A DNA stretch of 64,000 nucleotides from Ypsolopha sequella (lineage: Eukaryota; Arthropoda; Insecta; Lepidoptera; Ypsolophidae): NCBI GenBank assembly GCA_934047225.1, contig OW203987.1:5545501-5609500 (forward strand), read 5' to 3'. The notes beneath the pieces are model-generated. The model ran no database searches, was not told where the DNA came from, and saw only the letters and a program-made list of their open reading frames with translations. Made by a program: the position numbers and the translations under genes. Below are positions 26,815 to 38,977 of the stretch, one piece after another. Position 1 is the stretch's first letter. Every line of letters begins with the position of its first letter.

Positions 26815-28068
26815 ATTTCTTTATTTCTTGTTTTATTGAAGGCCACAAAAAATCGATTTTCTCGTACTTATTTCAGACCGTCGCGTCGTTTGAAGCAAAA
26901 ATCTTAGAGTACCTATAAGTACGGACGCCAGCATGACATGCTAATATTGGCAGTTCTTATTGCGGGGTTATAGCTTCTAAAATCATTTACAAATAGGGAG
27001 CTTGACCTGCAGGCGTCTGTACTTATGTTTTTATATTTTTAATTGTATAAAACAAAGTGGCAGTTAATTTTTGTGATTTTGCGCGTTAGTAATCGCTTTT
27101 TACCGCTTGAAATGAGCACGTTAATGTTTCTTTGTAAATTCCCCCAGTAAAAGACCTTAAATTCCGAAACAGGTGGCGTTCTTCAAATAATTTAATTTTT
27201 GAAACAGCTCTAACGCCAGGGCCACAGCTTCAGGCTTCTGGCGGCGCTTCTTGCTGCGCTTCCAGGCGGTTTTTGCGACGGTTTTTGCCCTGCCACGACA
27301 CCCGTCGGCGCCTTCTACCGCATCGAATGTATAGCGCGCTCGCTCGCTCAAAGCGCTCGACACTATAATTGGTCCTGTGCGCTCGATCACTGTGTCAACC
27401 GCCCGCCTCCCCGCACACCGCCGTTGAGAGAGCGCAAGTCACTCGAAGCCGGACAAGACGCGCGAGCGGTGACCCATGGCCGGCTCTATACAACTTCATA
27501 CATTTGTTCTCTCCGCTGGCGCCGTCGCAAGGAGAACCGCTTGCCGCGCCTCTCGAAGCCTGAAGCTGTGGCCGACCGCGGAACGTAAAAGTTGACGCCG
27601 CGGAGGTTGTAAAAATGTTTTATGAGACGGAAAGACCGTGAGATGAGTTTTGAGATCGTTTTCCTAAGCCTAGGGCTGAGTTCAGTTTGATCGTCGGGCG
27701 ACACCCGCCTTTCATGCTTTCTCTTTTGTTCGCGTTGAATTTGTATACATATGTCGCAGGTAAATTGTCAAAGACGTGACATAATAATTTCACTACGTTA
27801 GGCTAGATTTTAAAAAACCTAACAAAAGGCTTATTTAAAGGCTTCATTAGGGAAATTATAATTTCACTAGGAAAATTTTCCTGTGACATATGCTATCCGG
27901 CAGGCGTCATTGGCAGGCGATCATATGAACGAACGAGTCATTTCGGATGAATGGGACAAACTTATGCGAGGAAGTGTAACAGACGGTGTTCTACCTTCCG
28001 TTGATCCTGCTTACTCGTTGTTTTGCCCTTTTCATTTGGAACCGAACAGGACCCGTCCCTGATAAATT
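26815..28068. other. No gene recognised; GC-rich island
   Basis: 27190-27720 is markedly GC/CpG-rich compared with its surroundings and carries short ORFs on both strands (27157-27390 minus, 27486-27704 minus, 27369-27563 plus). None has a recognisable domain. It could be a promoter/CpG-type patch, an unrecognised 5' exon or a TE fragment; I cannot choose. Confidence 0.4.
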
Positions 28069-28070
28069 TG

Positions 28071-28555
28071 GAACTAAAGCTGAACTATGTAGATTTGAAC
28101 AAAATGTGGAACTAAAGCTGAACTATGTAGATTTGAACAAAATGTGGAACTAAAGCTGAACTATGTAGATTTGAACAAAATGTGGAACTAAAGCTGAACT
28201 ATGTAGATTTGAACAAAATTTTGAACTATGTAGATTTGAACAAAATGTGGAACTAAAGCTGAACTATGTAGATTTGAACAAAATATGGAACTAAAGCTGA
28301 ACTATGTAGATTTGAACAAAATTTTGTACTAAAGCTGAACTATGTAGATTTGAACAAATTGTGGAACTAAAGCTGAACTATGTAGATTTGAACAAATTGT
28401 GGAACTAAAGCTGAACTATGTAGATTTGAACAAAATGTGTAACTAAAGCTGAACTATGTAGATTTGAACAAAATGTGGAACTACAGCTGAACTATGTAGA
28501 TTTGAACAAAATGTGGAACTAAAGCTGAACTATGTAGATTTGAACAAAATTTGGC
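28071..28555 (+). repeat. 38-bp minisatellite, about 12-13 copies
   Basis: A unit reading 'gaactaaagctgaactatgt' then 'agatttgaacaaaatgtg' repeats every 38 bp (for example 28071 and 28109). One unit near 28215-28235 is internally deleted, and point variants (aaattg, aaattt) are scattered. Confidence 0.95.
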
Positions 28556-28885
28556 TATTATCACAATATTTGCTAAGGTAATTTGAATCTAAGTTGAACA
28601 TTACGCTTAAAAATTAAGACCTCAGTTAGGCATTACTGCTTCAATCATAGGCGGAGTAGAATTAGAGCAGACCCCATTACTGCTTTACTGTGTAAAAAAC
28701 GGACTCCCGGTGGCCACGACAAATTTTTCATAAATTAATCTCAAATATAACCCATTTTCATGAGGTTATTTTGACTATTGCGCTATGTTTATGATTACGT
28801 AATGAAATGGTTTATTTATTTTTATATAACAACTTCAATAATTAAATAACAAAAAAATATATATACTAAAATTAAAACTAAATAA
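28556..28885. other. No recognisable feature
   Basis: AT-rich intergenic sequence. Confidence 0.5.
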
Positions 28886-29405
28886 TCCTGCAAAAGGAGT
28901 GCTGGACGTCTGTCGCGGCGGCATGCCAGTCTGAATGATGTCATCCGTCGGGCCCTTGGCACCGTTGGCGTGCCGGCTATTTCGGAGCCGAAAGGCATTG
29001 TACGCAGAGATGGTAGGAGGCCCGATGGAATGATACTCATTCCGTGGAAAAACGGCAGGTTGCTGGTATGGGATGCCACTTGTATCGACACATTGGCGGC
29101 GTCCCCTATCCAAGCGACTGCCGCTAAAGCTGGTGCTGTGGCAGCCTCAGCAGAGGACTCCAAGAGGCGCAAGTATGTAGATCTAAGTTCAGACTATATA
29201 TTTGTGCCTTTTGGAGGGGTCCAGCCGCGAAGCAGATGTTCAAGGAAATATCTTCGCGACTGGTCGATGTTTCGGGGGACCGGAGGGCTGGGGCATACCT
29301 CGGACAGCCTCTTAGCTTAGCCATCCAACAAGGGAATGCTTCCAGCCTTTTGGGGACCCCACCGATCGATGGCGGTGATTTGGAAAAAATATTTTGTACG
29401 GTTTA
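28886..29405 (+). pseudogene. Frameshifted retroelement-associated C-terminal coding fragment
   Basis: From 28886 the frame reads CKRSAGRLSRRHASLNDVIR, then EPKGIVRRDGRRPDGMILIP and LVWDATCIDTLAA..., ending RRKYVDLSSDYIFVPFG. I recognise this as a domain commonly found at the C-terminus of invertebrate non-LTR-type ORFs (a PDG...WDATC pattern). Near 29215-29245 the frame shifts; the continuation (MFKEISSRLVDVSGDRRAGA...GTPPIDGGDLEKIF) is in another frame. With no intact upstream RT it is a dead 5'-truncated copy. The nuclease-like nature of the PDG/WD pattern is inference. Confidence 0.75.
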
Positions 29406-31048
29406 ATTTATAGTTAAGCTTTTCTTAGTTTTTTCTTAATTTAGTTAGGTATAATTTTATCTTTTATATTTATATTAATTTATAGGTAGTCCTAGTTTTT
29501 TTTAATGGTATTCAAGTTTTATATTGTTGAATAAAAATATTCCATCAATAATCCTAATAATTCTAAATACTAACCTATCCTAAGAATATATATAATAAAT
29601 GAAACATGATACAAATAAAGAACTTCATCCATAATGTTGCTCCGTTTCCGCGCAGTATGCTGGTGAAATTCCCACGGTTTCTATCTCATTCAATCTAAGA
29701 GCTAGAGACCCGTGACATACGGACAGACAGACAGACGGACAGCGGAGTGACATTAATTAATAATAAATAATAATAATAAATTAATAATAATAATTAATTG
29801 GGCTCCGATTTGCCTTTTTGGTACGGAACCCTAAAAAACGGCGAGGTAAAGATTAGTTATTCCAGTCCTTGGGCCGAGCACCTGACTTGTGGACCTAAAT
29901 AAGAACTAAACCAATAACATCAAGTAGATTGCCCGATATGAACTAATCTAATGAACTAAGTTTCTTACTTGTTAGTTCCTTTGCGTCTTTCCAAGTTACC
30001 TAGTTATTTACTTACCTGACAAGAATGAGTGGGTAAAGTCCCGTGCATCGGATTACTAAGCAGTTAACAAAGAAAGTTACGGGTATATAGGGTTATTTAT
30101 TCCATATAAGATAGAGGGTATTTTTTTTCTTTTGTCCTTGGTTTTACCGTCTAAAAATTGCTTGCCTCACGAATGTTTATAGGCTATATTTGAATTTGTG
30201 TATACGCGTAGGAATTACACGTCCTAATTCCGCTTCTACTACATATTAATGTATTTTTAGCTATGTATTTTCAATAGTATACACGAGTTTTAATATTTAA
30301 TATTTTAATAATCGATTTTATCGCGTTAATTCTCATTCCGTGTCAGTGTTAGCGCGATAACGATAGCCCTATAATGGTCGCTATGACGTCATAGATGACA
30401 TCATTAACGACGCCATGCTGTGCTATCATCACCCACGCTTCAGATCGTTTGCACTTTGAGCGATCTATGAAAAGTGACAGCCAGCCGGCGGCAATTTCAA
30501 AATTAGTTTATTCGGAGCATAACAGCTTATTAAACCATGGTTCAAAGATTTAAGTTAGAGGAAATCACTTCTTGGACCTAGTAAAGTAGGATCCTCTTTG
30601 TATTCACGTAACGTAAACAAATTTCTACGAATTCTGTCACTTTCAAGTGTCAACGTCCATGTCGCGTTCCGAATGGATCATAAGTTTAATCAGTGATGGA
30701 CGCCATTGTCCATTCGGAACGACTTGATGGGCGTGAGAAGTTTGATGGTAGTGTTGGAACTAATAGCGTCATGCGGAACGCGCTGTTGGTTTGTTCGAAA
30801 TTATTGTATGGTTCGAAATAAATTCACGCACGGAGTGATTGAGAAAGCGATAGAGAATCCCCGGTAAGTAAGTGTGAGTGAGATGCATATAGTCAAGCTT
30901 AAGGCGATATGTAAAAGTTTTAGCGTCCCTGTTAGTACATATGCGAAAAAACCATCAGTACGAGAGGGACGGATTCGTGGGAAAGTAGCAAAATGTCGGT
31001 TTTTTATTAATATACAATGTACTAAAGTTGCTATCAAAATTTCGTTTA
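29406..31048. other. No gene; dispersed repeat tail near 29.7 kb
   Basis: 29690-29840 contains 'gacagacagacagacggaca', an (AAT)n run and 'ttttggtacggaaccctaaa', the typical end of the lepidopteran repeat seen at 56565-56880. Around 30650-30720 'gttccgaatgg' and 'ccattcggaac' form a short inverted pair. No supported gene. Confidence 0.5.
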
Positions 31049-31289
31049 ACCAGAGGGCCTATTATGTATCTCTAGTTGCCAACTGGACAGGGTGCCTATC
31101 ATCAAAAACATAGATAAAAACTAAAATTTCAAAACTGCCTTTAGTGGGTATTGAACTATTTACGAACTGTGACGTCACTTCAAGTGCCAACATATCCTTA
31201 GGAAATCGGAATTCGATAGTATATCTATGTTTTTGATGATAGGCACCCAGTCCAGAAGGCAACTAGAGATACATAATAGGCCCGCTGGT
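31049..31289. mobile_element. MITE with ~60-bp imperfect TIRs (copy 1)
   Basis: ACCAG-n-GGGCCTATTATGT at left matches its complement at right ('cataataggcccgctggt'). Pairing extends through 'atctctagttgcc' and 'gcctatcatcaaaaacatag'. A related copy is at 54895-55085. Non-coding. Confidence 0.8.
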
Positions 31290-31869
31290 CCTAGATAACG
31301 TTAAAACCCATCTAATAAAATATAATTGCAGTCCATATGTCATTCTAAATTGTCAAACCAGGAGAATTGGTGTCGACCAAAAGACCTCATTTCAATAAAT
31401 ATTTTTATCGAACCGAATTTCTCCAATCCCGTTTCTGCTTAACAGATCCCTGGAAAAATATTCCAAAAATGATATACTATTTTATCAAAATAATACATGA
31501 TTTACTGAAGTAGATATGCGAGTTCTAAAAGTGTCATTTTTTTTCCGTAGCGCCTCAAGTCTATGCAAAAACACTGGTTGATAAAATAGGACGGCACGGC
31601 ATTTCTTTCTCGGGGCTAGTTTACACATGGACCGCACTACGTAGGATATGTTTAAAAATGGAACATGATTTAAACTTTAAATCCAATTTTAAAGGATTGA
31701 CAATCTGACATTTTGTTTCTAAAAAGCCGTTTTTGTACGTTGAATATTTGTGAAATTAATTGATTGAAATGGGTTATACTCGTATTATAGTATAGTATAT
31801 AGTATAGTACTAAGGCCTGGGAGTGACATAAGGTCTGGTTTTCAAGTTAATTTAAGAGCTATGCTCTTG
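31290..31869. other. No recognisable feature
   Basis: AT-rich; contains a short TATAGTA run near 31790. Confidence 0.5.
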
Positions 31870-32215
31870 TCGGTGGAGTCCCCTCCATTCACTTCTGCAT
31901 TCCGCCTTTTCTTTAACTTCTTTATACGACACGACATTTATTTTCTCTTTCAGCTGATCCATAAATGTTGTCCTAGGCCTTCCTCTCTTTTTTTTCCCCT
32001 ACACTTTTCCTTCAATTATGTTTTTGATAAAATTGTCGTGTCATAATATCAGATGTCCCAACATCTTTCCTCTTCTATTATTTTGTATTCATATTATAAA
32101 CTTGCTTTTCGTTTGCAATCTGTATGCTGTTCTTTTCCATCCAACTTATTCTTCCCATTCTACGCCAACACCACATTTCAAAAGCTTCCAGTCTTTCTTT
32201 GTCACGTTACGCTCT
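31870..32215 (-). pseudogene. LINE reverse-transcriptase C-terminal remnant
   Basis: On minus the sequence reads FEMWCWRRMGRISWMEKNSI, then after stops ...GHLI...HDNFIKNIIEGKV, then GRPRTTFMDQLKEKINVVSY. This is the familiar C-terminal tail of insect RTE/L1-like non-LTR elements. It has several stops and is 5'-truncated. Confidence 0.8.
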
Positions 32216-33429
32216 ACATTTTTCAGAAAATTAAAGTAATATGCAAAAATCTAAAAAAAAAACGCATACTCCCGCTAGATGGTGCTTGTATCTATGTACA
32301 ATAATTCTCAAGATGTTTTAATTATTTTATGATGTGAGCAACGCAGATGGCGCTATAATATTATGCAGACAAAATCGCAGGCAAAAGCTACAGTTAATGA
32401 AAAACTGACACTTGTAAAATTTTCAAATTGAAAATTAATTAACTTGTTGCAAAGTAACTGGAATATTTGAGTATTTCAGTTAATTAACTCTTAAAAAGTT
32501 ATTCCGTAATGGCTCGGTTGATTATTTAATTATGGCGATCCATATTGATCGCAGCCTTCAAAAGCAATTGAGCCCGTATTCATAGTCTTACTCTTCGTTA
32601 TTTTTTTAATTCACTATAGACATACGCTTGAAAAGCGTTAATGACACCTAAGATGAAGAGCATTCGCCCAGAAAGTTTAAAAATAGTCTGTATGCTAACA
32701 CCACAGCTTGATTTTTTACACTGTGATAATTCGGTACCTTAAAAATAAACCCTATAAAATCTCGAGGATAAAACATGATTATTGCAAAATGGCTCACCTC
32801 AATAACTATTATTGATCGGGATAACCGACCAGTTTCAGCAGATTCAGACTGCCTTCTTCTGGGCGAGTGAAGACGCTCATGCGACGACGTTGCGCCTCAC
32901 ACTGTGGGCTAGCGCTCGTAGCAAATATATTTACGGAGTGGTTTAAGAACACCGAATGTTTTCCAATAAATAAATTCACTAGGTGTTAAAATACTAGGTC
33001 ACTTGTATCAATTCAATAATTAGTTTTTAGTTAATCTTAGTTATATCATGTCATATTCCTGTAATTTAATATTCTGTATTTGTAAATAATTTAACATTGT
33101 TCACTGTATCCTTTTTTGCATGTGGTGCTCACCTGTAATTATCTGGGCATATAGCTTAAAACCTTATGTTATGTTATTAAAATGTATCCAAATAAATAAA
33201 ATAAAAATAAAAATAAAATAAATAAATAATACTAACACTAATCTTGGGCTTTATATGATTGCGCTGTGACATAAAAAAGAAGCTTTCAACATTTTAGTTC
33301 TTAGATTAAACTAATCTTGAAACTTTCAAGCAAGTATAATGCCACAGAGCAATATTCTAGAGTAGTTGAAAATGAAAAATTGAAATATTTATTGGTACCA
33401 TCAACATGAACAAAACGTTATGCTATACA
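32216..33429. other. No gene recognised
   Basis: AT-rich sequence with an AAAT-rich tail-like run at 33190-33235 preceded by 'ggtgctcacctgtaattatc', probably the end of an old retroposon. Confidence 0.45.
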
Positions 33430-33672
33430 AGTGTAACAGAAAGGTGTAACCATATTTTGAAGAGCTTATTCAGTCAATGGCATAGAACAACTTTTACTAT
33501 GGACCCAACCCTGAAATCTCAAAAAAAAAAATCTGCCCTTCCATACATTTCAGCCGAGCGGCATTGCATTTTTCTATGAAACAATTAATTATTTTTTTTC
33601 GAGTTACAGGGTTTGTTCCGTAGTAAAAGTTGTTCTATACCATTGACTGAATAAGCTCTTCAAATATGCTTA
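33430..33672. repeat. Foldback repeat, copy 2 of the family at 1-150
   Basis: 'accatattttgaagagctta' on the left is matched in inverse by 'taagctcttcaaatatg' on the right, with 'ttcagtcaatgg' and 'ccattgactgaa' between. The right half equals 1-122. Confidence 0.75.
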
Positions 33673-34964
33673 TTTATTATACATAATACACAAAATCTTT
33701 TCAAAAGAAAACCTTTGTTACTTTGACATTGTAGCACCAATGAGATGGCTACTGATGCCTAATATAGTAAAAACCGTAATATAAGCATCAGAAAACCACA
33801 TCACAGAGTTACAAATACTTTTAATATTTTTGAACATCAAACATACGCTCTAAACATAAGCCCTTTAAAGGCTCACAATGCCTATAAAAACAAACTTAAT
33901 CGTTTCAGTCAGCTTAGCCCGTAAGTCGTCATAATAAGAACTAGTTTGCCTTGGCAACGTGGTAAATAAGAGCTTGCAGTGCTGCAACATTGTGACAATG
34001 CATTGAAACCTCAACATGGTATAAAGCCTTCTACTAAAGTAGAGCCATTGAGTGATGGCACTTATGACAGCTGCATTTAGTGATGAGGTACATTTCAAAT
34101 TTCGGTTAAAAATAAAAATCAAGTGTGAGTTTACTCAACATTAGACACGTTATTCAACATTCAACATAATGATACAAAAGGAAAATGTGCCAAAACCAGT
34201 GGCGTAGCTATCGGAGGGCTATGCGGTGTAGTGCCCCGGGGCCCCCAAGAGATGTTTAAATATCTAAATAAAAAAAAAGTATTTTACTATCATTTATTTT
34301 CGTTTAGTTTAACTTCGTCATTGTTTTGTTTTTAATTAAATATTATTGCGTAACTTGGCGAACTCAAACACGACCTATAAAACTTGAGAAACTTTAAAAA
34401 AAAAAAAACTTTGTTTCTATACGAATTCTATTGCACAATAAAGCAACATTCAAATCGAAATATAATAACCGAAACAAGTAGTACATCACTATCAACAATG
34501 AAGTATTACATTTTTTTATTCACACTTGCTTATAAATAATTACGATACTTTGTAGGCATTTAAACGTCATAGGCGCTATCACTCGATGGCTCTACTGTAG
34601 CGAGCTTTTGTTACTTGAGATGTCATCTTGTCAGCTGTTACAGTTGGTATAAAATCGCTAAAAAGTCAAAATTGTTTAACAACTTTTTTGAACGAACGTA
34701 CATAAAAATAATACACATTAAAGCTGATTCTGAAGGCTTTAATTTTAGTTTTAGTTCTGACAAAACTTGATTTTTTTTCAAATTTATTAAGCTTTTGTTT
34801 CTTACACAAAAGGACTATTTTGCAATAAAGAAATTTTTCTTTTGATAGTACTTAAACTGAAATTAATGTCTTCAGAATCTGCTTAATTAATTATTCATAT
34901 GAATCCTGCCCGTGTAATTGATTATTAATTCAACAAAGCTTTCAAAACTTCTGCCTCTGTCACG
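33673..34964. other. No gene; possible transposon end near 34.2 kb
   Basis: 'ccagtggcgtagctatcgg' at about 34197 resembles hAT-type termini, but no partner end was found. The 85-aa minus ORF at 33865-34122 has no recognisable domain. Confidence 0.4.
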
Positions 34965-35060
34965 ACATGAATCCTAGTGTTTCTTAGTATTAATTGTAAG
35001 TTACAGTTCACACTCGTACACCCACGTTTCACGGATGATTATTACGTCTATATGTGTAAG
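34965..35060 (-). repeat. Partial reverse SINE body
   Basis: 'gtcacgacatgaatcct' to 'cacgtttcacggatgattat' matches the distal body of the SINE at 41154-41485 in inverse orientation. Confidence 0.55.
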
Positions 35061-35264
35061 CCCTCTGGCACACCCCCGACACTTCATACATACTGAGTGC
35101 TCAAGTTATTTACCTACACTCTCACGCGCGCACTGGCTTGTCCGCACACGGTTGTTTGTGTGCGTGAGCTAGTCTAGGGCTGGCAGCAAGCGTGTGAGCG
35201 TCCCTAGGTCGTAGTTCTGGTTCCCCATGGATTATTTTTGTATTAAAAAATATACACATCGTCA

Positions 35265-35870
35265 CGACCTGAATCAAATGCTCGAGGGGGTGTCAGAGGT
35301 GTTCCGAGTGTGAACTTTGAAATGCAAGTCACAGTTAATACTCCCTACACCCGCGTTTCACCTACAAATATTACGTCCCAACGCGATGGGTGGTGAGCCC
35401 TATCGCCGTACTTCGGGCACAAATATACATTTTTTAGGATATGTTGAAATTTGCTCAGCTCGAACAGTCACACAAAAACATTCGATTTTTTAAATTTCAA
35501 CTTAGTGTTGAAATTCTTACCAACTGTTTGACAACTGTTTGAGAGTTGCAGTTAATGTCCTAAACCAATACATAAAAGAAAATGCCTTGGTTTAGTTCAT
35601 CGCCAGGAAATTTAAAAAATCTCCGGTCTTTATTTTTTGTTCCGTTTTCAATGCATCCATAAATGCCACAAAAACGAACCATATTGATTAAAATCAGTAT
35701 CGTAATAAAACAAAACAAAATACGCGCGCAGCGAATGAGCGGTACTCGAGCTCTGCCTGCCTATAGATTTGCCACTAACTTGCGGGGGAACACGGGAAAC
35801 AATAAATTCGCGCGGGGAGGTGAGTGTCGCTTCTTTACGTAGTAATATTTTATATTTTCTGCCTCTGGGC
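35265..35870 (-). repeat. Composite repeat: SINE body plus two dispersed blocks
   Basis: 35265-35440 is a reverse SINE body. 35480-35560 repeats the block at 2190-2260, and 35605-35870 repeats 6660-7005. Together these tie three left-flank repeats to one locus. Confidence 0.7.
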
Positions 35871-35877
35871 ACATATA

Positions 35878-35945
35878 TGGACCTACTGGGTTTGAACCCA
35901 CGATCTCCCGATTAGGTAGTTGAGGTGTTCGAACCACAGAGGCGT
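35878..35945 (-). repeat. Reverse tRNA-like SINE head
   Basis: On minus, 'cgcctctgtggttcgaacac' (A-box side) and 'atcgtgggttcaaacccagt' (B-box/T-arm) form a tRNA-like head. It immediately precedes the minisatellite that appears to derive from it. Confidence 0.65.
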
Positions 35946-36545
35946 TCTTAGAACTACTAGACCACAGAAGCGGTCAAACTACAAGACAACAGAGATGGTC
36001 AAACCAAAAGAACATAGAAGACGGTCAAACCACAAGACAACAGAGATGGTCAAACCAAAAGAACATAGAAGACGGTCAAAGTCAAACCACAAGACAACAG
36101 AGATGGTCAAACCAAAAGAACATAGAAGACGGTCAAACCACAAGACAACAGAGATGGTCAAACCAAAAGAACATAGAAGCGGTCAAACCACAAGACAACA
36201 GAGATGGTCAAACCAAAAGAACATAGAAGACGGTCAAAGTCAAACCACTAGACCACAGAGATGGTCAAACCAAAAGAACATAGAAGACGGTCAATCCACA
36301 AGACAACAGAGATGGTCAAACCAAAAGAACATAGACGGTCAAAGTCAAACCACTAGACCACGGAAATGGTCAAACCAAAAGAACATAGAAGCAGTCAAAC
36401 CATAAGAACATAGAAGACGGTCAAACCACTAGACTACAGAAATGGTCAAACCAAAAGAACATAGAAGCGGTGAAATCATAAGAAGATAGAAGGCGGTCAA
36501 ACTACTAGACCACAGAGGTCGTCAAACCACTAGACCACAAAGATG
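35946..36545 (+). repeat. ~51-bp minisatellite derived from SINE head words
   Basis: Units of 'catagaagacggtcaaacc' + 'acaagacaacagagatggtc' + 'aaaccaaaagaa' repeat about 11 times with 48-57-bp variants. Edge units read 'ccactagaccacagagg', the reverse of the SINE word 'cctctgtggtctagtgg', showing the origin. The long ORF across it is a repeat artefact. Confidence 0.85.
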
Positions 36546-36860
36546 GTAATAGCATCAAGAATTTTTTCAAAATATTTGTGCTTTTAAATTTGTTTCTGAT
36601 TGATTTGAAATCAATTTGTAATGGACTCTAATAATAATTTAGAGTATTCAAAGAGATGGATTTCGCTATAAAAACATATAATCTTGGTAAATGAGAACTG
36701 TGAATTTCTTTGTAGCGAAGACAGCGCCTTCTGTTCAGAACGAGCAAGGCGTGAAATCATATTACGCCCTCGTGAGCGTTCAGTATGTGCATTATAAGCT
36801 GGTATATCAGGTGGTTACAAAAAATTCGTTGTACAGGTATGGTGAAAAAATACGTCGATA
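36546..36860. other. No recognisable feature
   Basis: AT-rich; a 60-aa ORF at 36691-36873 has no recognisable domain. Confidence 0.5.
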
Positions 36861-36945
36861 CGAACCTTTGTAGCGCAGTCGGTAGCGCGCCTGTCATGTA
36901 AGCAGGAGGTTGCAGGTTCATATCCTGGCCCGAGGTTTTTTTTTA
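36861..36945 (+). repeat. tRNA-like SINE head
   Basis: 'tagcgcagtcggtagcgcg' is a good D-arm/A-box. An anticodon-like arm CCTGT-CATGTAA-GCAGG and a B-box side ('gcaggttcatatcctgg') follow, then poly-T. The acceptor stem does not pair and the T-stem has a mismatch, so I call it a SINE head, not a tRNA gene. Confidence 0.6.
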
Positions 36946-38934
36946 TTATTGGTTCTTTTAAATGCACTCTAATAAAAAGTATATTAACTGAAACCGGATC
37001 GGAGTATTGTGTTTGAATTCTTGGTTCAAACCCTTGACAAGTTTCAAGCTCCAAACTGGTACAATTTAAAGCGGCGCGGCGAGAAACAAGCGCAATTTGC
37101 TACGGCGCGTAGCAACCACAAGAGCTACGAAGTTTACCCGTTTCGTGAAACTGCTACGCTGCGTCTTTCCGTTAGTACATCGGCAAAATGAGGTTTCAGA
37201 ACTTTCCGTTCAAGTAATCTCGGAATGAGGAACTTTCTAAGCCACATTCCTTGAAAATCTCATAGATGGCGCTGTAAAACTCCTTTAAATTAGGCTGCAT
37301 GAGTATGATGCCCTTTGCTCGGGTAGAGAAAAACTGACTTTCCAACTGCATAGGTTTCATCCAAAGACATCTTCGATTACTATCTACTGACATGATGTCC
37401 CAAATTGTTGCACCCAGGCACAACACATCTTCCAACCATTATAGTGTTTTTAATTTTTAACAGTTCAAGAAGTTGTCACAGCCAGTTTCTCTATATATGC
37501 GCAGTAGAATCGGTGTCCAGATATCGTAGCCAGGTTTTCATATATGCAGGGGTAGTCAGAGTCCAAAGTCATGCATTTCGATATAGATCAGAAAAAAGGC
37601 AGAAAGAAATACGATCACAAAAACGATATAAACAGAACAGTAAGTGATTATTAAGTAAGTGATCGATCGATAAACAAAGACTATTAACTCTATGACTAGT
37701 CTTCTTTAAAAAAAACCTATTGCTCTAAACGAGCAATAGTGGATTGTTCACCGAGGGAAGAAAGGGGAAGATTACCAACGAGGGTGTAGTTTGAGGCCCG
37801 AGGCGAAGCCAAGGGCTTCAATACACACGGGTTGGGAATCGCACTTTCTCCCGAGTGATACATAGTGCTTTATACTACACCTGCGAGGAAATAATATAAT
37901 TTTACTTTTAATCAAGATACAATAAAAGAAACCGACTGACTCGCGTGCGATTGTCACTTTTTATTTCCTTCTTATTTTTTATTATGTACAGGAAAAGCAA
38001 GTGGCCAGTATCATTTTTCGAGTTTTATGTACGAGTTCGCAAAATAATACTGGCCACTTGGCCACTTGCTCATTCTTTATGTTATTTAAAAAAAAACAGC
38101 ACGTTAACAATGGATTTGCATATACTTTTTCTGCCCGCTCAAGCACGTTAACAATGAATTTTCATACACTTTTTCCGCCCGCATATTTGTGTGACAGTAA
38201 TGACGTATTTTCTGCATCGTTTTCAAAAAAGTAAGAAGGTACTTTCCGAGCAGGTGTAGTATAAAGGATATTAAACTAATGCAGTCTAATGTGAAGGGGT
38301 TTCACAGCGCTATCTATGAGATATTTGAGTATCGCGGACTGGAAAGTTCCTCATTGGTGTCATCTGGTGTCAAAGCGTTCTGTATGACCTCCGGAACACA
38401 AATATATGAGATGACAAGCGCGCAGACTGTGGGGGTAGAAACTGTGACGTGATAACTAAGGCGGTACAAAGAAAAAAAACATTTAAACATATCACGTGGG
38501 GTATCAAATGTACTATCTATCTATCTATCTGATCAGAGCGGGAGTAGCGACAGAACTTTTAACGAAGCGTTTTAGTATACGTAACGTACTTTTAACTTTT
38601 ACTTGTCTTTTTTATTGCATAAAGGCTTTGGAAAAGATTGGAATAAAAGTTTTAGTAGAAATTTTCGTTCATTTTATCATTCACCTGATTTTGGTTTATC
38701 ATGCATGATACAGAAAAATATCGGAATTTTTGCCGGTATTTCATGCATCACGCAAAAACTACTGAACGGGTTTTGATGCGGTTACCACTGCATGATCCTC
38801 AGCAGTGAGACATGGATTAAAAAGAAAGAAGAAAGGATCACTTGTCGATAACTCATTATCCAACTTAAATAGTGGGATACTTTTTATTGCGGGATTACCA
38901 AGGTGCGGGATTCCACTGTGGCCGCATTATCTTC
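36946..38934. other. No gene; local duplications and inverted repeats
   Basis: 'gcacgttaacaatg' plus 'tgcccgc'-type words are duplicated at about 38098 and 38143. 'gcaagtggccagtat' and 'atactggccacttg' form an inverted pair near 37998 and 38048. CTAT repeats lie at 38515-38530. 'catgatacag' and 'tttcatgcatcacgcaaaaac' words near 38700 look like repeat ends. No supported ORF. Confidence 0.45.
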
Positions 38935-38977
38935 TCCCACGCGGACGAAGTCGCGGGCAACAGCTAGTGTAGTTATA
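38935..38977 (+). mobile_element. Helitron-like 3' end
   Basis: CGCGGACGAAGTCGCG forms a hairpin followed by GGCAACAGCTAGT. This is the hairpin-then-CTAGT terminus typical of lepidopteran Helitron-family repeats. The 5' end was not located. Confidence 0.6.

Noticed and set aside
27157..27704. Host gene in the GC-rich island
   Set aside because: Short opposing ORFs without recognisable domains or clear splice structure; left as an unassigned GC-rich patch.
35920..36405. 161-aa ORF
   Set aside because: Translation of the ~51-bp minisatellite.
36861..36945. Functional tRNA gene (Thr-like anticodon)
   Set aside because: D-arm and anticodon arm are plausible, but the acceptor stem does not pair and the T-stem has a mismatch; it fits a SINE head.
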